Position numbers and translations under genes: made by a program. Source: Novosphingobium aquimarinum (GTDB lineage Bacteria > Pseudomonadota > Alphaproteobacteria > Sphingomonadales > Sphingomonadaceae). From it: a stretch of DNA of 64,000 nucleotides. Positions within the stretch are counted from its first letter, which is position 1, and each line of letters begins with the position of its first letter. The notes beneath the pieces are model-generated. The model saw nothing but the letters and a program-made list of their open reading frames with translations, did not search any database and was not told where the DNA came from. Positions 8,451 through 17,566 of the stretch are shown here, piece by piece. The DNA is taken from contig NZ_WRPO01000022.1 of the NCBI RefSeq assembly GCF_009746585.1, forward strand, positions 1-64,000, in the 5' to 3' direction.

Positions 8451-10637
8451 TTACTTCCCCCACTTCCTCTGAGTCTTGCCGTAGCGCGTCTTGCGCGTTC
8501 CCGGCTTGCCTTCGTTCGATCGGCCGACTCGTGGCGCCTTGTGCTGCCCTTCGGGCAAGCCGAGCTCGTCGTTCTCCAGCCTGCGGATCTCGTCACGCAG
8601 CCGCCCGGCTTCCTCGAACTCCAGATCCGCCGCGGCCGCGCGCATCTTCTTTTCCAGATCCTCGATATAGGCGCGCAAGTTGTGGCCCACGAGGTTGTTC
8701 TCGCCCTCGGCATCGATGTCCACGAGCACGCCATCGCGGCTGGCGGTATCAGCGACGATATCGGCAATGCGGCGCTTGATCGTGGTCGGCGTGATCCCGT
8801 GCTCGGCGTTGAACTCTTCCTGTCGGGCGCGGCGCCGGTCGGTTTCGGCCATCGCGCGTTCCATCGATCCGGTGATTCGGTCGGCATAGAGGATCACGCG
8901 CCCGTCCACGTTGCGCGCGGCGCGGCCGATCGTCTGGATGAGCGAGGTCTCGCTGCGCAGGAAGCCTTCCTTGTCGGCATCGAGAATGCAGACCAGCCCG
9001 CACTCGGGAATGTCGAGGCCCTCGCGCAGCAAGTTGATACCGACCAGCACGTCGTAGACGCCCATGCGCAGATCGCGGATCAGTTCGATGCGCTCCAGCG
9101 TTTCCACGTCGGAGTGCATGTAGCGGACTTTGACGCCGGCTTCGTGCATGAACTCGGTGAGGTCCTCGGCCATGCGCTTGGTGAGCGTGGTAACCAGCGT
9201 ACGATAGCCCTGCTTCGCGGTTTCGAGGCATTCGTGGATGCAGTCCTGCACCTGATCCTCGACCGGGCGCACTTCGACCGGGGGGTCGATCAGGCCAGTG
9301 GGGCGGATCACCTGCTCGGCGAAGACGCCGCCAGTCTGCTCCATTTCCCAGCTTCCGGGCGTGGCGGACACGCAGAACGTCTGCGGACGCATCGCGTCCC
9401 ATTCGTTGAAGCGTAGCGGGCGGTTGTCGATGCACGAGGGCAGGCGGAAACCGTACTCCGCCAGGGTGATCTTGCGCCGGTGGTCACCCTTGGCCATCGC
9501 GCCGACTTGCGGCACGGTCTGGTGGCTTTCATCGACGAACAGCAGCGCGTTGTCGGGCAGGTATTCGAACAAGGTCGGCGGCGGCTCGCCGGGCAACCGC
9601 CCGGTCAGAAAGCGCGAGTAATTCTCGATGCCCGCGCACGAGCCCGTCGCGGCGATCATCTCGAGGTCGAAGTTGGTGCGCTGCTCCAGCCGCTGCGCTT
9701 CGAGCAAGCGTCCTTCGCCTTCGAGTTCCTTCAGCCGCTCGCCCAGTTCGAAGCGGATCGCTTCGGCGGCCTGCTTCATTGTCGGGCCGGGGGTGACATA
9801 GTGCGAATTGGCGTAAATCCGCACTTTCTCAAGGCTCGCGCCCTTCTTGCCGGTGAGCGGATCGAACTCGGCGATGTCCTCGATCTCGTCGCCGAAGAAG
9901 CTGACGCGCCAGGCCATATCCTCGTAGTGTGAGGGAAAGATTTCCAGATTGTCGCCGCGCACGCGGAAGTTGCCGCGCGCGAAAGCGGCGTCGTTGCGCT
10001 TGTATTGCAGCGCGACCAGCTTGCGGATCAGCTCACGCTGGTCGACGGTCTCGCCTTTCTTGATGTCGAAGATCATCGCCGAATAGGTCTCGACCGAGCC
10101 GATGCCGTAGAGGCACGAAACCGAGGCGACGATGATCACGTCGTCGCGCTCCAGCAGCGCGCGGGTGGCGGAGTGGCGCATCCGGTCGATCGCCTCGTTC
10201 ACCGAGCTTTCCTTCTCGATGTAGGTATCGGACCGAGGGACGTAGGCCTCGGGCTGGTAGTAGTCGTAGTACGATACGAAATACTCGACCGCGTTCTCGG
10301 GAAAGAAGTCCTTGAACTCGGCATAGAGCTGCGCGGCGAGGATCTTGTTGGGCGCCAGGATCAGCGCCGGGCGTTGCAGTTCCTCGATCACCTTGGCCAT
10401 CGTGAAGGTCTTGCCCGAGCCGGTGACGCCCAGCAGCACTTGCGTCTTCTCGCCCTCCTTCGCGGCTTCGACCAGCTCGGCGATCGCGGTCGGCTGATCG
10501 CCGGCGGGTTCGTATTCCGAAACGATCTGGAGCCGCTTGCCGGGGAGCGACTTCTCGGGGCGCGCGGGCTTGTGCGGGACGAAGCTGCTCGAAGTGTCGG
10601 GCTCTTCCAGCCCGCGGCGGATGACGAGTTCGCTCAT
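8451..10637 (-). CDS. uvrB: Excinuclease ABC subunit B
   Basis: DNA-damage recognition helicase of nucleotide excision repair; it is loaded by UvrA, clamps damaged DNA and recruits UvrC. The 728-residue product begins MSELVIRRG. It contains the P-loop GVTGSGKT, the beta-hairpin region around [12 protein letters not shown], the DESH Walker B box, helicase motifs ([18 protein letters not shown]) and a C-terminal UVR motif ([20 protein letters not shown]). A basic tail of about 35 residues extends past the UVR motif, and the N-terminal 30 residues before the helicase core are also longer than in E. coli. The internal ATG at 10637 is preferred over an upstream in-frame start because family homology begins there. 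Confidence 0.97.
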   Translation of the reverse strand: MSELVIRRGLEEPDTSSSFVPHKPARPEKSLPGKRLQIVSEYEPAGDQPTAIAELVEAAKEGEKTQVLLGVTGSGKTFTMAKVIEELQRPALILAPNKILAAQLYAEFKDFFPENAVEYFVSYYDYYQPEAYVPRSDTYIEKESSVNEAIDRMRHSATRALLERDDVIIVASVSCLYGIGSVETYSAMIFDIKKGETVDQRELIRKLVALQYKRNDAAFARGNFRVRGDNLEIFPSHYEDMAWRVSFFGDEIEDIAEFDPLTGKKGASLEKVRIYANSHYVTPGPTMKQAAEAIRFELGERLKELEGEGRLLEAQRLEQRTNFDLEMIAATGSCAGIENYSRFLTGRLPGEPPPTLFEYLPDNALLFVDESHQTVPQVGAMAKGDHRRKITLAEYGFRLPSCIDNRPLRFNEWDAMRPQTFCVSATPGSWEMEQTGGVFAEQVIRPTGLIDPPVEVRPVEDQVQDCIHECLETAKQGYRTLVTTLTKRMAEDLTEFMHEAGVKVRYMHSDVETLERIELIRDLRMGVYDVLVGINLLREGLDIPECGLVCILDADKEGFLRSETSLIQTIGRAARNVDGRVILYADRITGSMERAMAETDRRRARQEEFNAEHGITPTTIKRRIADIVADTASRDGVLVDIDAEGENNLVGHNLRAYIEDLEKKMRAAAADLEFEEAGRLRDEIRRLENDELGLPEGQHKAPRVGRSNEGKPGTRKTRYGKTQRKWGK

Positions 10638-10750
10638 GGCGGAACATATGGGGCACGAACACGGGGTTCGCAACGCGCGTCTTGGCAGGCCTGGGGGGCA
10701 GTGATAGCCCGCAGGCCTGAAACGGTGTGGATCTGCGGGAAGGTGCGGGA

Positions 10751-11317
10751 ATGAAATCGATCGCTTTGAGCGGCGCGGCGCTCGCGACCGTGCTGCTGGC
10801 AGGGTGCGGCGGGCCGGACCCCAAGGAGGAGAACGCGCCCAAGTCCATGGTCGATGCGAAAGCCGAAGCCAGCAAGATCGAGAGACCGCGTCCCGGCCAG
10901 TACCGGCAAGTGGTCGAGATCACGCGCTTCGAGATGCCGAGCCTGCCGAAGGAAGATTCCGACCGCATGGCCGCGATGGCCAAGACCAAACAGGAAACCG
11001 AGTTCTGCCTGACCCAGGAAGAGTCGGAAAAAGGATTTCGCGACATGTTCCAGGACGTCGGCAAGGGCGGCGAGTGCCGCTACTCGCGTTTCGACGTCGG
11101 TGGCGGGAAAGTGAATGCGCAGCTCGATTGCGCCAGCGTGACCGAGGGCACCGCGACTTTCGTGCTGGCCGGGAACGTCGGCCCCGAAGGCTCGGACGTG
11201 ACGATCGATGCCGACTTGCAGAACCCGTCCTCGCCAACCGGAACCGCGAAGATCGGAATGCACATGAAGACCGAACGGCTGGGGGACTGCGCCGACACGC
11301 CCAAGGTGAAAGACTGA
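10751..11317 (+). CDS. DUF3617-family lipoprotein (first of three)
   Basis: A 188-residue predicted lipoprotein. The signal [19 protein letters not shown] ends in a clear lipobox (LLAGC), so the mature protein is acylated at Cys19. The rest matches the DUF3617 pattern: a [23 protein letters not shown] strand near residue 55, a FCLTQEE element and paired Cys residues ([25 protein letters not shown]). The family is common in sphingomonads and of unknown function. It is the first of three paralogous genes in a row and diverges from uvrB. The ATG at 10751 fits the signal peptide better than the in-frame start 24 bp upstream. Confidence 0.8.
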   Translation: MKSIALSGAALATVLLAGCGGPDPKEENAPKSMVDAKAEASKIERPRPGQYRQVVEITRFEMPSLPKEDSDRMAAMAKTKQETEFCLTQEESEKGFRDMFQDVGKGGECRYSRFDVGGGKVNAQLDCASVTEGTATFVLAGNVGPEGSDVTIDADLQNPSSPTGTAKIGMHMKTERLGDCADTPKVKD

Positions 11318-11342
11318 GCGCACAGTAAATCACGATCATAGA

Positions 11343-11356
11343 GTGCGAAATCGCAC
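11343..11356. promoter_or_regulatory. Palindrome between DUF3617 genes 1 and 2
   Basis: GTGCGA-AA-TCGCAC is a perfect inverted repeat with 6-bp arms and a 2-bp spacer in the 146-bp gap upstream of the second DUF3617 gene. Its size and position suit a dimeric regulator site, but it may be chance. Confidence 0.3.
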
Positions 11357-11463
11357 ATCCAGACCAGGCCGCGGCATGCAAATGAGGGCTGGACTCGTCT
11401 GAGCGGGGCTGAAAAAATGCGCCGTTCTTGGGACAGACCATGATCGACGGAGGGGATTTCATC

Positions 11464-11961
11464 GTGAATTTGAACCGCAATATTTCTATTGTCGTCTTTA
11501 CCCTGGCGGGCGGCGTCGCGTTGCCGCTTGCGGTCAGCGGTCTTTCGGCGGCCGGCAGCGGGATGACGCCCGGCAAATGGCGCACTTCGACGACGATTAC
11601 CGACATGACCATTCCGGGTCTCCCGCCGCAGGTCGCGCAGATGATGAAGGGTCGCATGGGGCAGGGCTATTCAGTCGATACCTGCATCACGCCCGAGCAG
11701 GCGAGCCGGCCGCCTTCCGAGGCGCTGGGCGCGCGTAAGGACAGCGACTGCAAGTACGAGACATTTTCGTTTTCGGGCGGCAAGCTGAGCGCGGTGATGG
11801 TCTGCAACGTCAAGGGGCAGGGCAAGATGCGCTCGATCGTCAACGGCACCGTGTCGGGAACGGGCTACACGATGACCACCGACACCACGATCGACAACGC
11901 GCGCACCGGAGCGATGAAGGTGAAGGGCACCGTGACCGGCAAGCGCATCGGCGGCTGCTGA
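11464..11961 (+). CDS. DUF3617-family exported protein (second of three)
   Basis: A 165-residue protein with an N-terminal hydrophobic export signal (ISIVVFTLAGGVALPLAVSG) but no lipobox Cys, unlike its two neighbours. The DUF3617 pattern is present: PGKWRTSTTITDM, IPGLPPQVAQMMKG, TCITPEQA, a DCKYETFSFSGGKL strand, and a C-terminal Cys as the last residue. The GTG at 11464 has an AGGGG stretch about 10 bp upstream. An ATG at 11440 is also possible and would add 8 residues. Predicted to be periplasmic; function unknown. Confidence 0.75.
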   Translation: MNLNRNISIVVFTLAGGVALPLAVSGLSAAGSGMTPGKWRTSTTITDMTIPGLPPQVAQMMKGRMGQGYSVDTCITPEQASRPPSEALGARKDSDCKYETFSFSGGKLSAVMVCNVKGQGKMRSIVNGTVSGTGYTMTTDTTIDNARTGAMKVKGTVTGKRIGGC

Positions 11962-12014
11962 GCCTGGACCGGAATCATCGACCGGCACTGCCGGACCACA
12001 GGGAGAGAATTGCC

Positions 12015-12620
12015 ATGCGTGCTGCCGTGAGTTGGAAGCGTCTGGGAAGGCGACAGGGCAAGCGACTGGCCGTGTCCATGGCCGCGGCGCTCGTGCTGGC
12101 GGCCTGTTCGTCGCAAGACGCGACGAAGGACGATTCGGCCGACACTGCGAAAAGCGCGAAGGGCGAGAGCAATGCCGAGGTCGCAGCCAAAGTCGCGGCG
12201 GCGAACGTCACGCCGCAGCCCGGCCGTTGGGAAGTGCAGATGCAGATCAAGGCCTTCGATGTCCCCGGCATGCCGGACTCGATGAAGGGCATGATGCAAA
12301 AGGAAATGGGCAAGCAGCGCACTGTCGCTACCTGCCTGACCCCCGAAGAGGCGGCGAAGCCGAAAGGGGAATTCTTCCAGCCCGGCAACGACGATTGCAC
12401 GTACAAGACCTTCTCGATGGAAGGCGGGCGGATCGAGGCGTCGATGACGTGCACCGAGCAAGGCATGAAGCAGGACTTGCAAATGCAGGGGACGTATTCC
12501 GAAGACGCCTACGACATCGCGATCCAGACCAAGGGCGAGATGGAGGGCAAGCCGATGTCGATGGAGATGGGCATCGTCTCGAAGCGCGTGGGCGAATGCC
12601 GCGGCGACGAAGTGGGATGA
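12015..12620 (+). CDS. DUF3617-family lipoprotein (third of three)
   Basis: A 201-residue predicted lipoprotein with a twin-Arg-like basic leader and lipobox VLAAC near residue 31. A low-complexity Ala/Lys/Asp linker (about 35-60) is followed by the DUF3617 fold: PGRWEVQMQIKAFDVPGMP, MKGMMQKEMGKQ, TCLTPEEA, DCTYKTFSMEGGRI, with a Cys close to the end (VGECRGD). It lies 53 bp after the second copy, with GGGAGA upstream of the ATG. The three paralogues share order and strand but not close sequence identity, which suggests an old tandem expansion. Confidence 0.8.
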   Translation: MRAAVSWKRLGRRQGKRLAVSMAAALVLAACSSQDATKDDSADTAKSAKGESNAEVAAKVAAANVTPQPGRWEVQMQIKAFDVPGMPDSMKGMMQKEMGKQRTVATCLTPEEAAKPKGEFFQPGNDDCTYKTFSMEGGRIEASMTCTEQGMKQDLQMQGTYSEDAYDIAIQTKGEMEGKPMSMEMGIVSKRVGECRGDEVG

Positions 12621-12683
12621 CACTTTTCTGACGGCCGAGGGTTCCTAAATGACACTTTGAAGACGTCGTTCTAGAAGGAACCC
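12617..12683. repeat. Direct repeat plus inverted repeat upstream of the hydrolase
   Basis: ATGACACTTT occurs at 12617-12626 (overlapping the DUF3617 stop) and again at 12649-12658. Interleaved with this, GGGTTCCT (12639-12646) and AGGAACCC (12676-12683) form a perfect 8-bp inverted repeat separated by 29 bp. The arrangement could fold into a stem-loop in the leader of the hydrolase gene or mark a small insertion footprint. The structure is seen directly; the role is unknown. Confidence 0.5.
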
Positions 12684-12726
12684 AAGACCCCCAGGCGATT
12701 TGCAGGGGTGGCAGGCAGTTGAAACC

Positions 12727-13512
12727 ATGATCGGACCCCTCGCAGGCGCCGCAGTCGCGGCCGGCAGTGCAATGAAGGACGCGGGCCGACCCTTGCGGGT
12801 CCTGGCACGGCGCGCTGCGCTTGCGCGCCAGCCACAGCCGCAAGGCGTGCGTTCGCCGCCGCTGCGCTATCTGCTGGGCGAAGTCGCCGCCTGGATGCGG
12901 CGCGAGCCATCGGGCGAGCATGGCGTTCATAGCGATCGTCCGCAGCCGGTCATGATCATCCCCGGCTTCGGCGCGCATCCCAAGCGGATGCAGGCGATGG
13001 CCGATGCGCTCGAAGCGGCGGGCCATTCTGTGCATCACTGGGGTCTCGGGTTCAATCTCGGGCCGACGCCGCAGAACTTTGCGTTTCTCATGCGCCGCGT
13101 CGCGATCCTCGCTCAGGAGGAAAAGGCGCCGGTCGCGTTGATCGGCTGGAGCCTTGGCGGGCTCTACGCGCGCGAGATCGCGCATCGCATGCCCGATCAG
13201 GTCGCCAAAGTGATCACCCTGGGCTCCCCGTTTTCCGGCGATCCCCGGGCCAACAACGCGTGGCGCGTCTATCAGGCGGTGACCGGCCATGCCGTCGATG
13301 CGCCCCCGGTCGAGAGCACTTGTGGCCACAAGCCTCCCGTTCCGACGATCGCGCTATGGAGCCCGCGCGACGGGGTGATCCATCCCCGGTCGGCCAGCGG
13401 CTGGCGCCACGAGCGGGACCGGGCGGTGGCCATGCGTTGCACGCACCTCGGCTTCGCGTGCGACCGCGAGGTCATCGCCGAAGTCCTGGTGCAACTGGAA
13501 CGCGAAGACTGA
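12727..13512 (+). CDS. Alpha/beta hydrolase (lipase-like)
   Basis: A 261-residue protein with an alpha/beta-hydrolase core. The motif GWSLGG (about residues 139-144) is the nucleophile elbow, preceded by the oxyanion strand PVMIIPGFGAHPKRM. The substrate is unknown, but the short form and the IIPGFG start resemble bacterial esterases/lipases related to PGAP1-like enzymes. A C-terminal HLG (THLGFACDRE) may supply the catalytic His. No export signal is evident. The ATG at 12727 was chosen; an in-frame TTG lies 27 bp upstream. A short hairpin (TCACAC tcct GTGTGA) follows the stop directly at 13513-13528. Confidence 0.75.
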   Translation: MIGPLAGAAVAAGSAMKDAGRPLRVLARRAALARQPQPQGVRSPPLRYLLGEVAAWMRREPSGEHGVHSDRPQPVMIIPGFGAHPKRMQAMADALEAAGHSVHHWGLGFNLGPTPQNFAFLMRRVAILAQEEKAPVALIGWSLGGLYAREIAHRMPDQVAKVITLGSPFSGDPRANNAWRVYQAVTGHAVDAPPVESTCGHKPPVPTIALWSPRDGVIHPRSASGWRHERDRAVAMRCTHLGFACDREVIAEVLVQLERED

Positions 13513-13745
13513 TCACACTCCTGTGTGAGCCGGGCCACGAGGTAAGCCGCCTCGATCCTTGAGGCCCTGCCGGTCAACTGCCGATCACGCTCTTGTCGAT
13601 GCGGCGAGGCGAGCCGGCGTCGCGGCGATGCGTGCACTCCTCTCTTTTATGAATGCCCCGACCACCACAGGTTCAGTTTCATTCAGGTAAATTAGCCCTC
13701 GAATGAACGAACTTTGCTTCGACGGTAACAATAAGGAGACGCGTC

Positions 13746-15872
13746 ATGGCCTGGAAGGCATCTCGCGCCACAACGGTAGCAAGCCTGGTAGCCCTGACCG
13801 CGACTCTCGCCGGTTGCGGCCCGGACGATGCGCGGGTCAACGGACCCGATCACTATGCGCTGCAAGGCAGCGACTACGACTGGCCGCTCGAGAACTATGG
13901 CTTCGCCGATTCCGGCGCGCCTGACGACTTCGCGCTGCCGCCGCTGCCGGACGCGCAGCCGATGGCCTATGCCCCCCGTCGCAGTGCGGTGTCTTATGCG
14001 CGCGATTACGGATACGCGCCGCGCTATTACGACGACGCCCCCGACTATCGCGAACCGGACCCATCTTCGTACGTCGACAATGCCGGCACCGATACCTTCG
14101 CCTATCTGGCACTGGCGGCGCTGCTTGGCGGCGTTCTCGACGATAGCCCGCCCGACTATTATTTCGACTACGATGGCGTTCAGCCCTGGGCGTGGCAGAC
14201 GGGCGACCGCTACACGCGCTATGCTGAGCCGATCCGCGGCGGCGATTATCGCTATTACTATTACGAACCGAACGCCGCGCGGCCATTCCTCGTGCGCGAT
14301 CCCTATTACAGCTATGGCTATCGCAACAACGACCTGGTCGTGGTTTACGATCGGTATGGACGGGTTCTCGATCGCAACCGGGTGCGCGTGCAGCGCCGGG
14401 TCGCTTCGCGCTATTTCGATCGCGGCGCGCAGCTCTATCGTGCCGGCGAGAGCCGGCGCCATCGCGGGATCGCCGCGCCGCTGTGGCAGCGCCAGCGCGC
14501 CGTCATCGAGCGCGATCAGCGCGATTGGGAACGCGCCCGCGCCAACCGCGACGGCTGGCGCAACTGGACTCGTTCGCATGAGCCGGTGGTCGAAACGCGC
14601 TGGGCGCAGGAACAGGCCGCGCGCCGCTATGCGGCGAATCGCTTCGATCGCTGGCGCTCGGCCGATTATCGCGGCTCCGCTCCGCGCTTCTATCGCGAGG
14701 CCCGGCAGCAGGCTTCGGTGCGCCGCGCGGTCGCCGCACAAGAGCAGCGGATCGCGGCCCGCGAGCGCCGGCGCTTGACGCGGATGGCGCGTGCCGATAA
14801 GCGCGGCGGTACGATTCCCGCCGTGTTGCGTCGCCAGCAGATCGAACAGCGCGCCGAGCGCCGGATCGCTGCGACCAAACAGGCGGCAAGGATCGAACGG
14901 CGGGCCGAAATGCGCCGCGCCAGCCTGATGCCGAGCCGAGAGGACTCCGCGATGCGCCGGCAACTTTCGGCACGTCGATTGCAGCGGACCCAAGCCCAGC
15001 AGCAGCGCAACGCGCGGCAGGCGCTCGCGCAGCAACGCCGGGAAGACCGCTCGCAGCTCGCGCAACGCGGCGCCCAACAGAAGCAGGTCTGGCAGCGTCG
15101 TGCGGAAAGAACCCAGTTCCAGCAGCGCCGTGCAGAGCGGGCGCAAGCGCAGCAGCAGCGGGGCCGGCAGGCACTCGTAGCGCAGCGCCGCGCGCAGCAG
15201 GCGCAGGTACGGCAGCAACGTGCGGAGCGGGCGCAAGCGCGCCGAGCGGATCGGATAGCGGTTCCGCAGCGCCGGATAGAGCGTGCCCAAGCGCAGCAGC
15301 GGCGGGCACAACAGGCCCAAGCCACACAGAGACGTGCGGAGCGGTCGCAGGCGCAGCAGCGCAAGGCGCAGCAGGCACAAGTCCAGCAGCGCCGGGCGGA
15401 GCGAGCGCAGGTCCAGCAGCGGCGTGCAGAGCGGGCTCAGGCGCAGCAGCGCCGGGCGGAGCGAGCGCAGGTACAGCAGCGTCGCGCGCAGCAGGCTCAG
15501 GTCCAGCAGCGACGCGCGGAGCGGGCTCAGGCGCAGCAGCGTCGCGCGCAGCAGGCTCAGGTCCAGCAGCGCCGGGCGGAGCGAGCGCAGGTCCAGCAGC
15601 GTCGCGCTCAGCAGGCTCAGGTCCAGCAGCGACGCGCGGAGCGGGCACAGGCACAGCAGCGTCGCGCGCAGCAGGCACAGGTCCAGCAGCGTCGGACGGT
15701 CCGGGCGCAGGCACAGCAGCAGCGTCGCGCGCAGCAGGCACAGGTCCAGCAGCGGCAAACGCGGCAGGCGCAAGTGCAGCAGCGGCAGGCGCAGCGAGCA
15801 CAAGCGCGAGCGTCGCAGCGCATGGCGAACCGGCGCGATCGCGCCGACCGCCTGGCGACCCGCGATCAATAG
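13746..15872 (+). CDS. Lipoprotein with a long C-terminal Arg/Gln/Ala repeat domain
   Basis: A 708-residue protein with a strong RBS (AAGGAG) 7 bp before the ATG. The signal ends in a lipobox (LAGC, Cys near residue 23). Residues about 25-180 are Tyr/Asp/Pro-rich (PDYYFDYDG, YRYYYYEPN) with a short helix DTFAYLALAALLGGVL. Residues about 210-500 are strongly basic and predicted helical. From residue 509 to 689, 18 consecutive 10-residue units (RRAERAQAQQ or RRAQQAQVQQ) follow almost without interruption. The mature protein is extremely basic and probably forms a long helix in the periplasm. I do not recognise a family for the whole protein. Binding to peptidoglycan, LPS or nucleic acid would be guesses. 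Confidence 0.75.
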   Translation: MAWKASRATTVASLVALTATLAGCGPDDARVNGPDHYALQGSDYDWPLENYGFADSGAPDDFALPPLPDAQPMAYAPRRSAVSYARDYGYAPRYYDDAPDYREPDPSSYVDNAGTDTFAYLALAALLGGVLDDSPPDYYFDYDGVQPWAWQTGDRYTRYAEPIRGGDYRYYYYEPNAARPFLVRDPYYSYGYRNNDLVVVYDRYGRVLDRNRVRVQRRVASRYFDRGAQLYRAGESRRHRGIAAPLWQRQRAVIERDQRDWERARANRDGWRNWTRSHEPVVETRWAQEQAARRYAANRFDRWRSADYRGSAPRFYREARQQASVRRAVAAQEQRIAARERRRLTRMARADKRGGTIPAVLRRQQIEQRAERRIAATKQAARIERRAEMRRASLMPSREDSAMRRQLSARRLQRTQAQQQRNARQALAQQRREDRSQLAQRGAQQKQVWQRRAERTQFQQRRAERAQAQQQRGRQALVAQRRAQQAQVRQQRAERAQARRADRIAVPQRRIERAQAQQRRAQQAQATQRRAERSQAQQRKAQQAQVQQRRAERAQVQQRRAERAQAQQRRAERAQVQQRRAQQAQVQQRRAERAQAQQRRAQQAQVQQRRAERAQVQQRRAQQAQVQQRRAERAQAQQRRAQQAQVQQRRTVRAQAQQQRRAQQAQVQQRQTRQAQVQQRQAQRAQARASQRMANRRDRADRLATRDQ
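15270..15812. repeat. 30-bp tandem repeat array (60-bp higher-order period)
   Basis: Eighteen 30-bp units encode the 10-residue repeats of the lipoprotein; earlier partial units reach back to about 15110. In the stretch 15421-15720 the two unit types alternate so that a 60-bp period is visible, with each 60-bp block ending CAGCAGC. The near-identity of neighbouring units implies recent slippage or unequal recombination, so copy number may vary between strains. Confidence 0.9.
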
Positions 15873-15888
15873 CCGTCCGCGCCGATCG

Positions 15889-17397
15889 TCAGCCCCGAGG
15901 CGGTTGGCGCCTGTAACTGAGGGCTTCGGCCACGTGGATCCGGCCCACGCCCTCGGCTCCGGCCAGATCGGCGATCGTTCGCGCGACGCGCAAGATGCGG
16001 GTATAGGCGCGCGCGGACAAACGCATCGCTTCGGCGGCTTGCATCAGCAGCTTGCGTCCGGCGTCGTCGGGCGTGGCGTGCGCGTCCAGCAGATCGCCTT
16101 CCAGCTCGGCGTTGCTGCGACGGCCGGTTCCTTCGAGCCGCGCGGTTTGCTGTGCTCGCGCTTGCGTCACGCGGGCCGCCACCTGTTCGCTACCTTCGGC
16201 GGGGGGCGGCAGCGCGAGGTCGATAGCGCGCACCGGATCGACCTCGACGTGCAAGTCGATCCGGTCGAGTAGCGGCCCCGAGACCTTGCTTTGATAATCG
16301 GCAGCGCAACGCGGCGCGCGGCTGCACCCCAGCGCGGGATCGCCCAGATGGCCACAACGGCACGGGTTCATCGCTGCGATCAGTTGCACCCGCGCCGGAT
16401 AGGTCACGTGCGCATTGGCGCGCGCGACGCTCACTTCGCCCGTCTCCAACGGCTGCCGCAGCGAATCGAGCACCGCGCGCTGGAATTCGGGCAGCTCGTC
16501 GAGGAACAGCACGCCGAGATGCGCCATCGAGACTTCGCCCGGCTTCACGCGCAATCCGCCACCCGTCAAAGCGGCCATCGAGGCCGAATGGTGCGGGGCG
16601 CGAAAGGGTCTCGCACGCATGATCCGACCGTTCTCCAGCGCTCCGGCGACCGAGGCAACCATCGACACTTCGAGCGCTTCGGCGGGCGACAACTCCGGCA
16701 GGATCCCCGGCAGGCAGCTCGCCAGAAGCGATTTGCCGGCGCCCGGCGGCCCGATCATCAGCAGGTTGTGCGCGCCGGCGGCGGCGATCTCGAGCGCGCG
16801 CTTTGCGGTTTCCTGACCTTTGACTTGTCGCAAGTCCGGCCCGCGTTCGCGCGCGACGGCCTCCCCCTGGATCGGTTCGGGCAATTGTCCCGAGCCCTTG
16901 AGGTGGTTGATCAGCGCGAGCAGGTTGGGCGCGGCGAGGACGGAAACGCCGCTCGCCCAGCGCGCTTCGGATCCTTGCGACGCGGGGCAGATCAACCCCT
17001 TCTCTTCGCTCGAAGCGTGAATGGCGGCGAGCAGCACGCCCGGTGACGGCACGATCCGCCCGTCGAGCGCCAGTTCGCCCACGGCGACGAAATCGCTCAT
17101 TTGCTCGACGTCGCAGATGCCCATCGCGGTCAGCAGCGCGAGCGCGATCGGCAAATCGTAATGCGAGCCTTCCTTGGGCAGATCGGCGGGCGAAAGGTTG
17201 ATGGTGATGCGCTTGGCCGGAAGTGCCAGTCCCATCGAAGCGAGCGCGGCATGCACGCGTTGCCGGCTCTCGCCCACCGCCTTGTCGGGCAGGCCGACGA
17301 GATGGAAGCCCGGCATCCCCGGCGCGATCTGACACTGGACTTCGACACTGCGGGCTTCGAGCCCCAGATAGGCCACTGTCGAGACCAGCGCGACCAT
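15889..17397 (-). CDS. comM: ComM/YifB-family Mg-chelatase-like AAA+ ATPase
   Basis: A 502-residue protein of the YifB/ComM family, a hexameric helicase that promotes branch migration during natural transformation in the species studied. The N-terminal ChlI-like domain (VALVSTVAYLGLEA, INLSPADLPKEGSHYDLPIA) is followed by an AAA+ core with Walker A GPPGAGKS near residue 217, the FRAPHHSAS motif and Walker B LFLDELPEF. A C-terminal Mg-chelatase-type domain (RAYTRILRVARTIADLAG) completes it. Length is normal for the family. It is convergent with the repeat lipoprotein (16-bp gap) and divergent from the ClpP-like gene. Confidence 0.93.
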   Translation of the reverse strand: MVALVSTVAYLGLEARSVEVQCQIAPGMPGFHLVGLPDKAVGESRQRVHAALASMGLALPAKRITINLSPADLPKEGSHYDLPIALALLTAMGICDVEQMSDFVAVGELALDGRIVPSPGVLLAAIHASSEEKGLICPASQGSEARWASGVSVLAAPNLLALINHLKGSGQLPEPIQGEAVARERGPDLRQVKGQETAKRALEIAAAGAHNLLMIGPPGAGKSLLASCLPGILPELSPAEALEVSMVASVAGALENGRIMRARPFRAPHHSASMAALTGGGLRVKPGEVSMAHLGVLFLDELPEFQRAVLDSLRQPLETGEVSVARANAHVTYPARVQLIAAMNPCRCGHLGDPALGCSRAPRCAADYQSKVSGPLLDRIDLHVEVDPVRAIDLALPPPAEGSEQVAARVTQARAQQTARLEGTGRRSNAELEGDLLDAHATPDDAGRKLLMQAAEAMRLSARAYTRILRVARTIADLAGAEGVGRIHVAEALSYRRQPPRG

Positions 17398-17463
17398 GCA
17401 TCTCTCCCGACAAGGACCGAATTCGTCAGCAAGCCTACGAAACAGTACTTAGGATGACTACAG

Positions 17464-17479
17464 TCGACAGAACTGTCGA
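17464..17479. promoter_or_regulatory. Palindrome between divergent comM and ClpP-like gene
   Basis: TCGACAG-AA-CTGTCGA is a perfect inverted repeat with 7-bp arms and a 2-bp spacer in the 169-bp divergent intergenic region. It lies 67 bp before the comM ATG and 88 bp before the other gene, a position suited to a shared operator. Confidence 0.4.
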
Positions 17480-17566
17480 GCCTGCGCTTGAAGAGAAAAC
17501 ATCCACAATGACGCTTTAACCCTTTCCGTCATCGAGTCGGTAAGCGGGGTGGGCGACTATCGCAGC

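Noticed and set aside
14503..15801. Another antisense frame with Ala/Pro repeats over the same region
   Set aside because: Third open frame of the same repeat; artefact of low-complexity GC-rich DNA.
13692..15869. A 725-residue open frame antisense to the repeat lipoprotein
   Set aside because: Leu/Arg/Pro-rich translation of the repeat in reverse with no domain; it mirrors codon bias of the real gene, which has a good RBS and lipobox.
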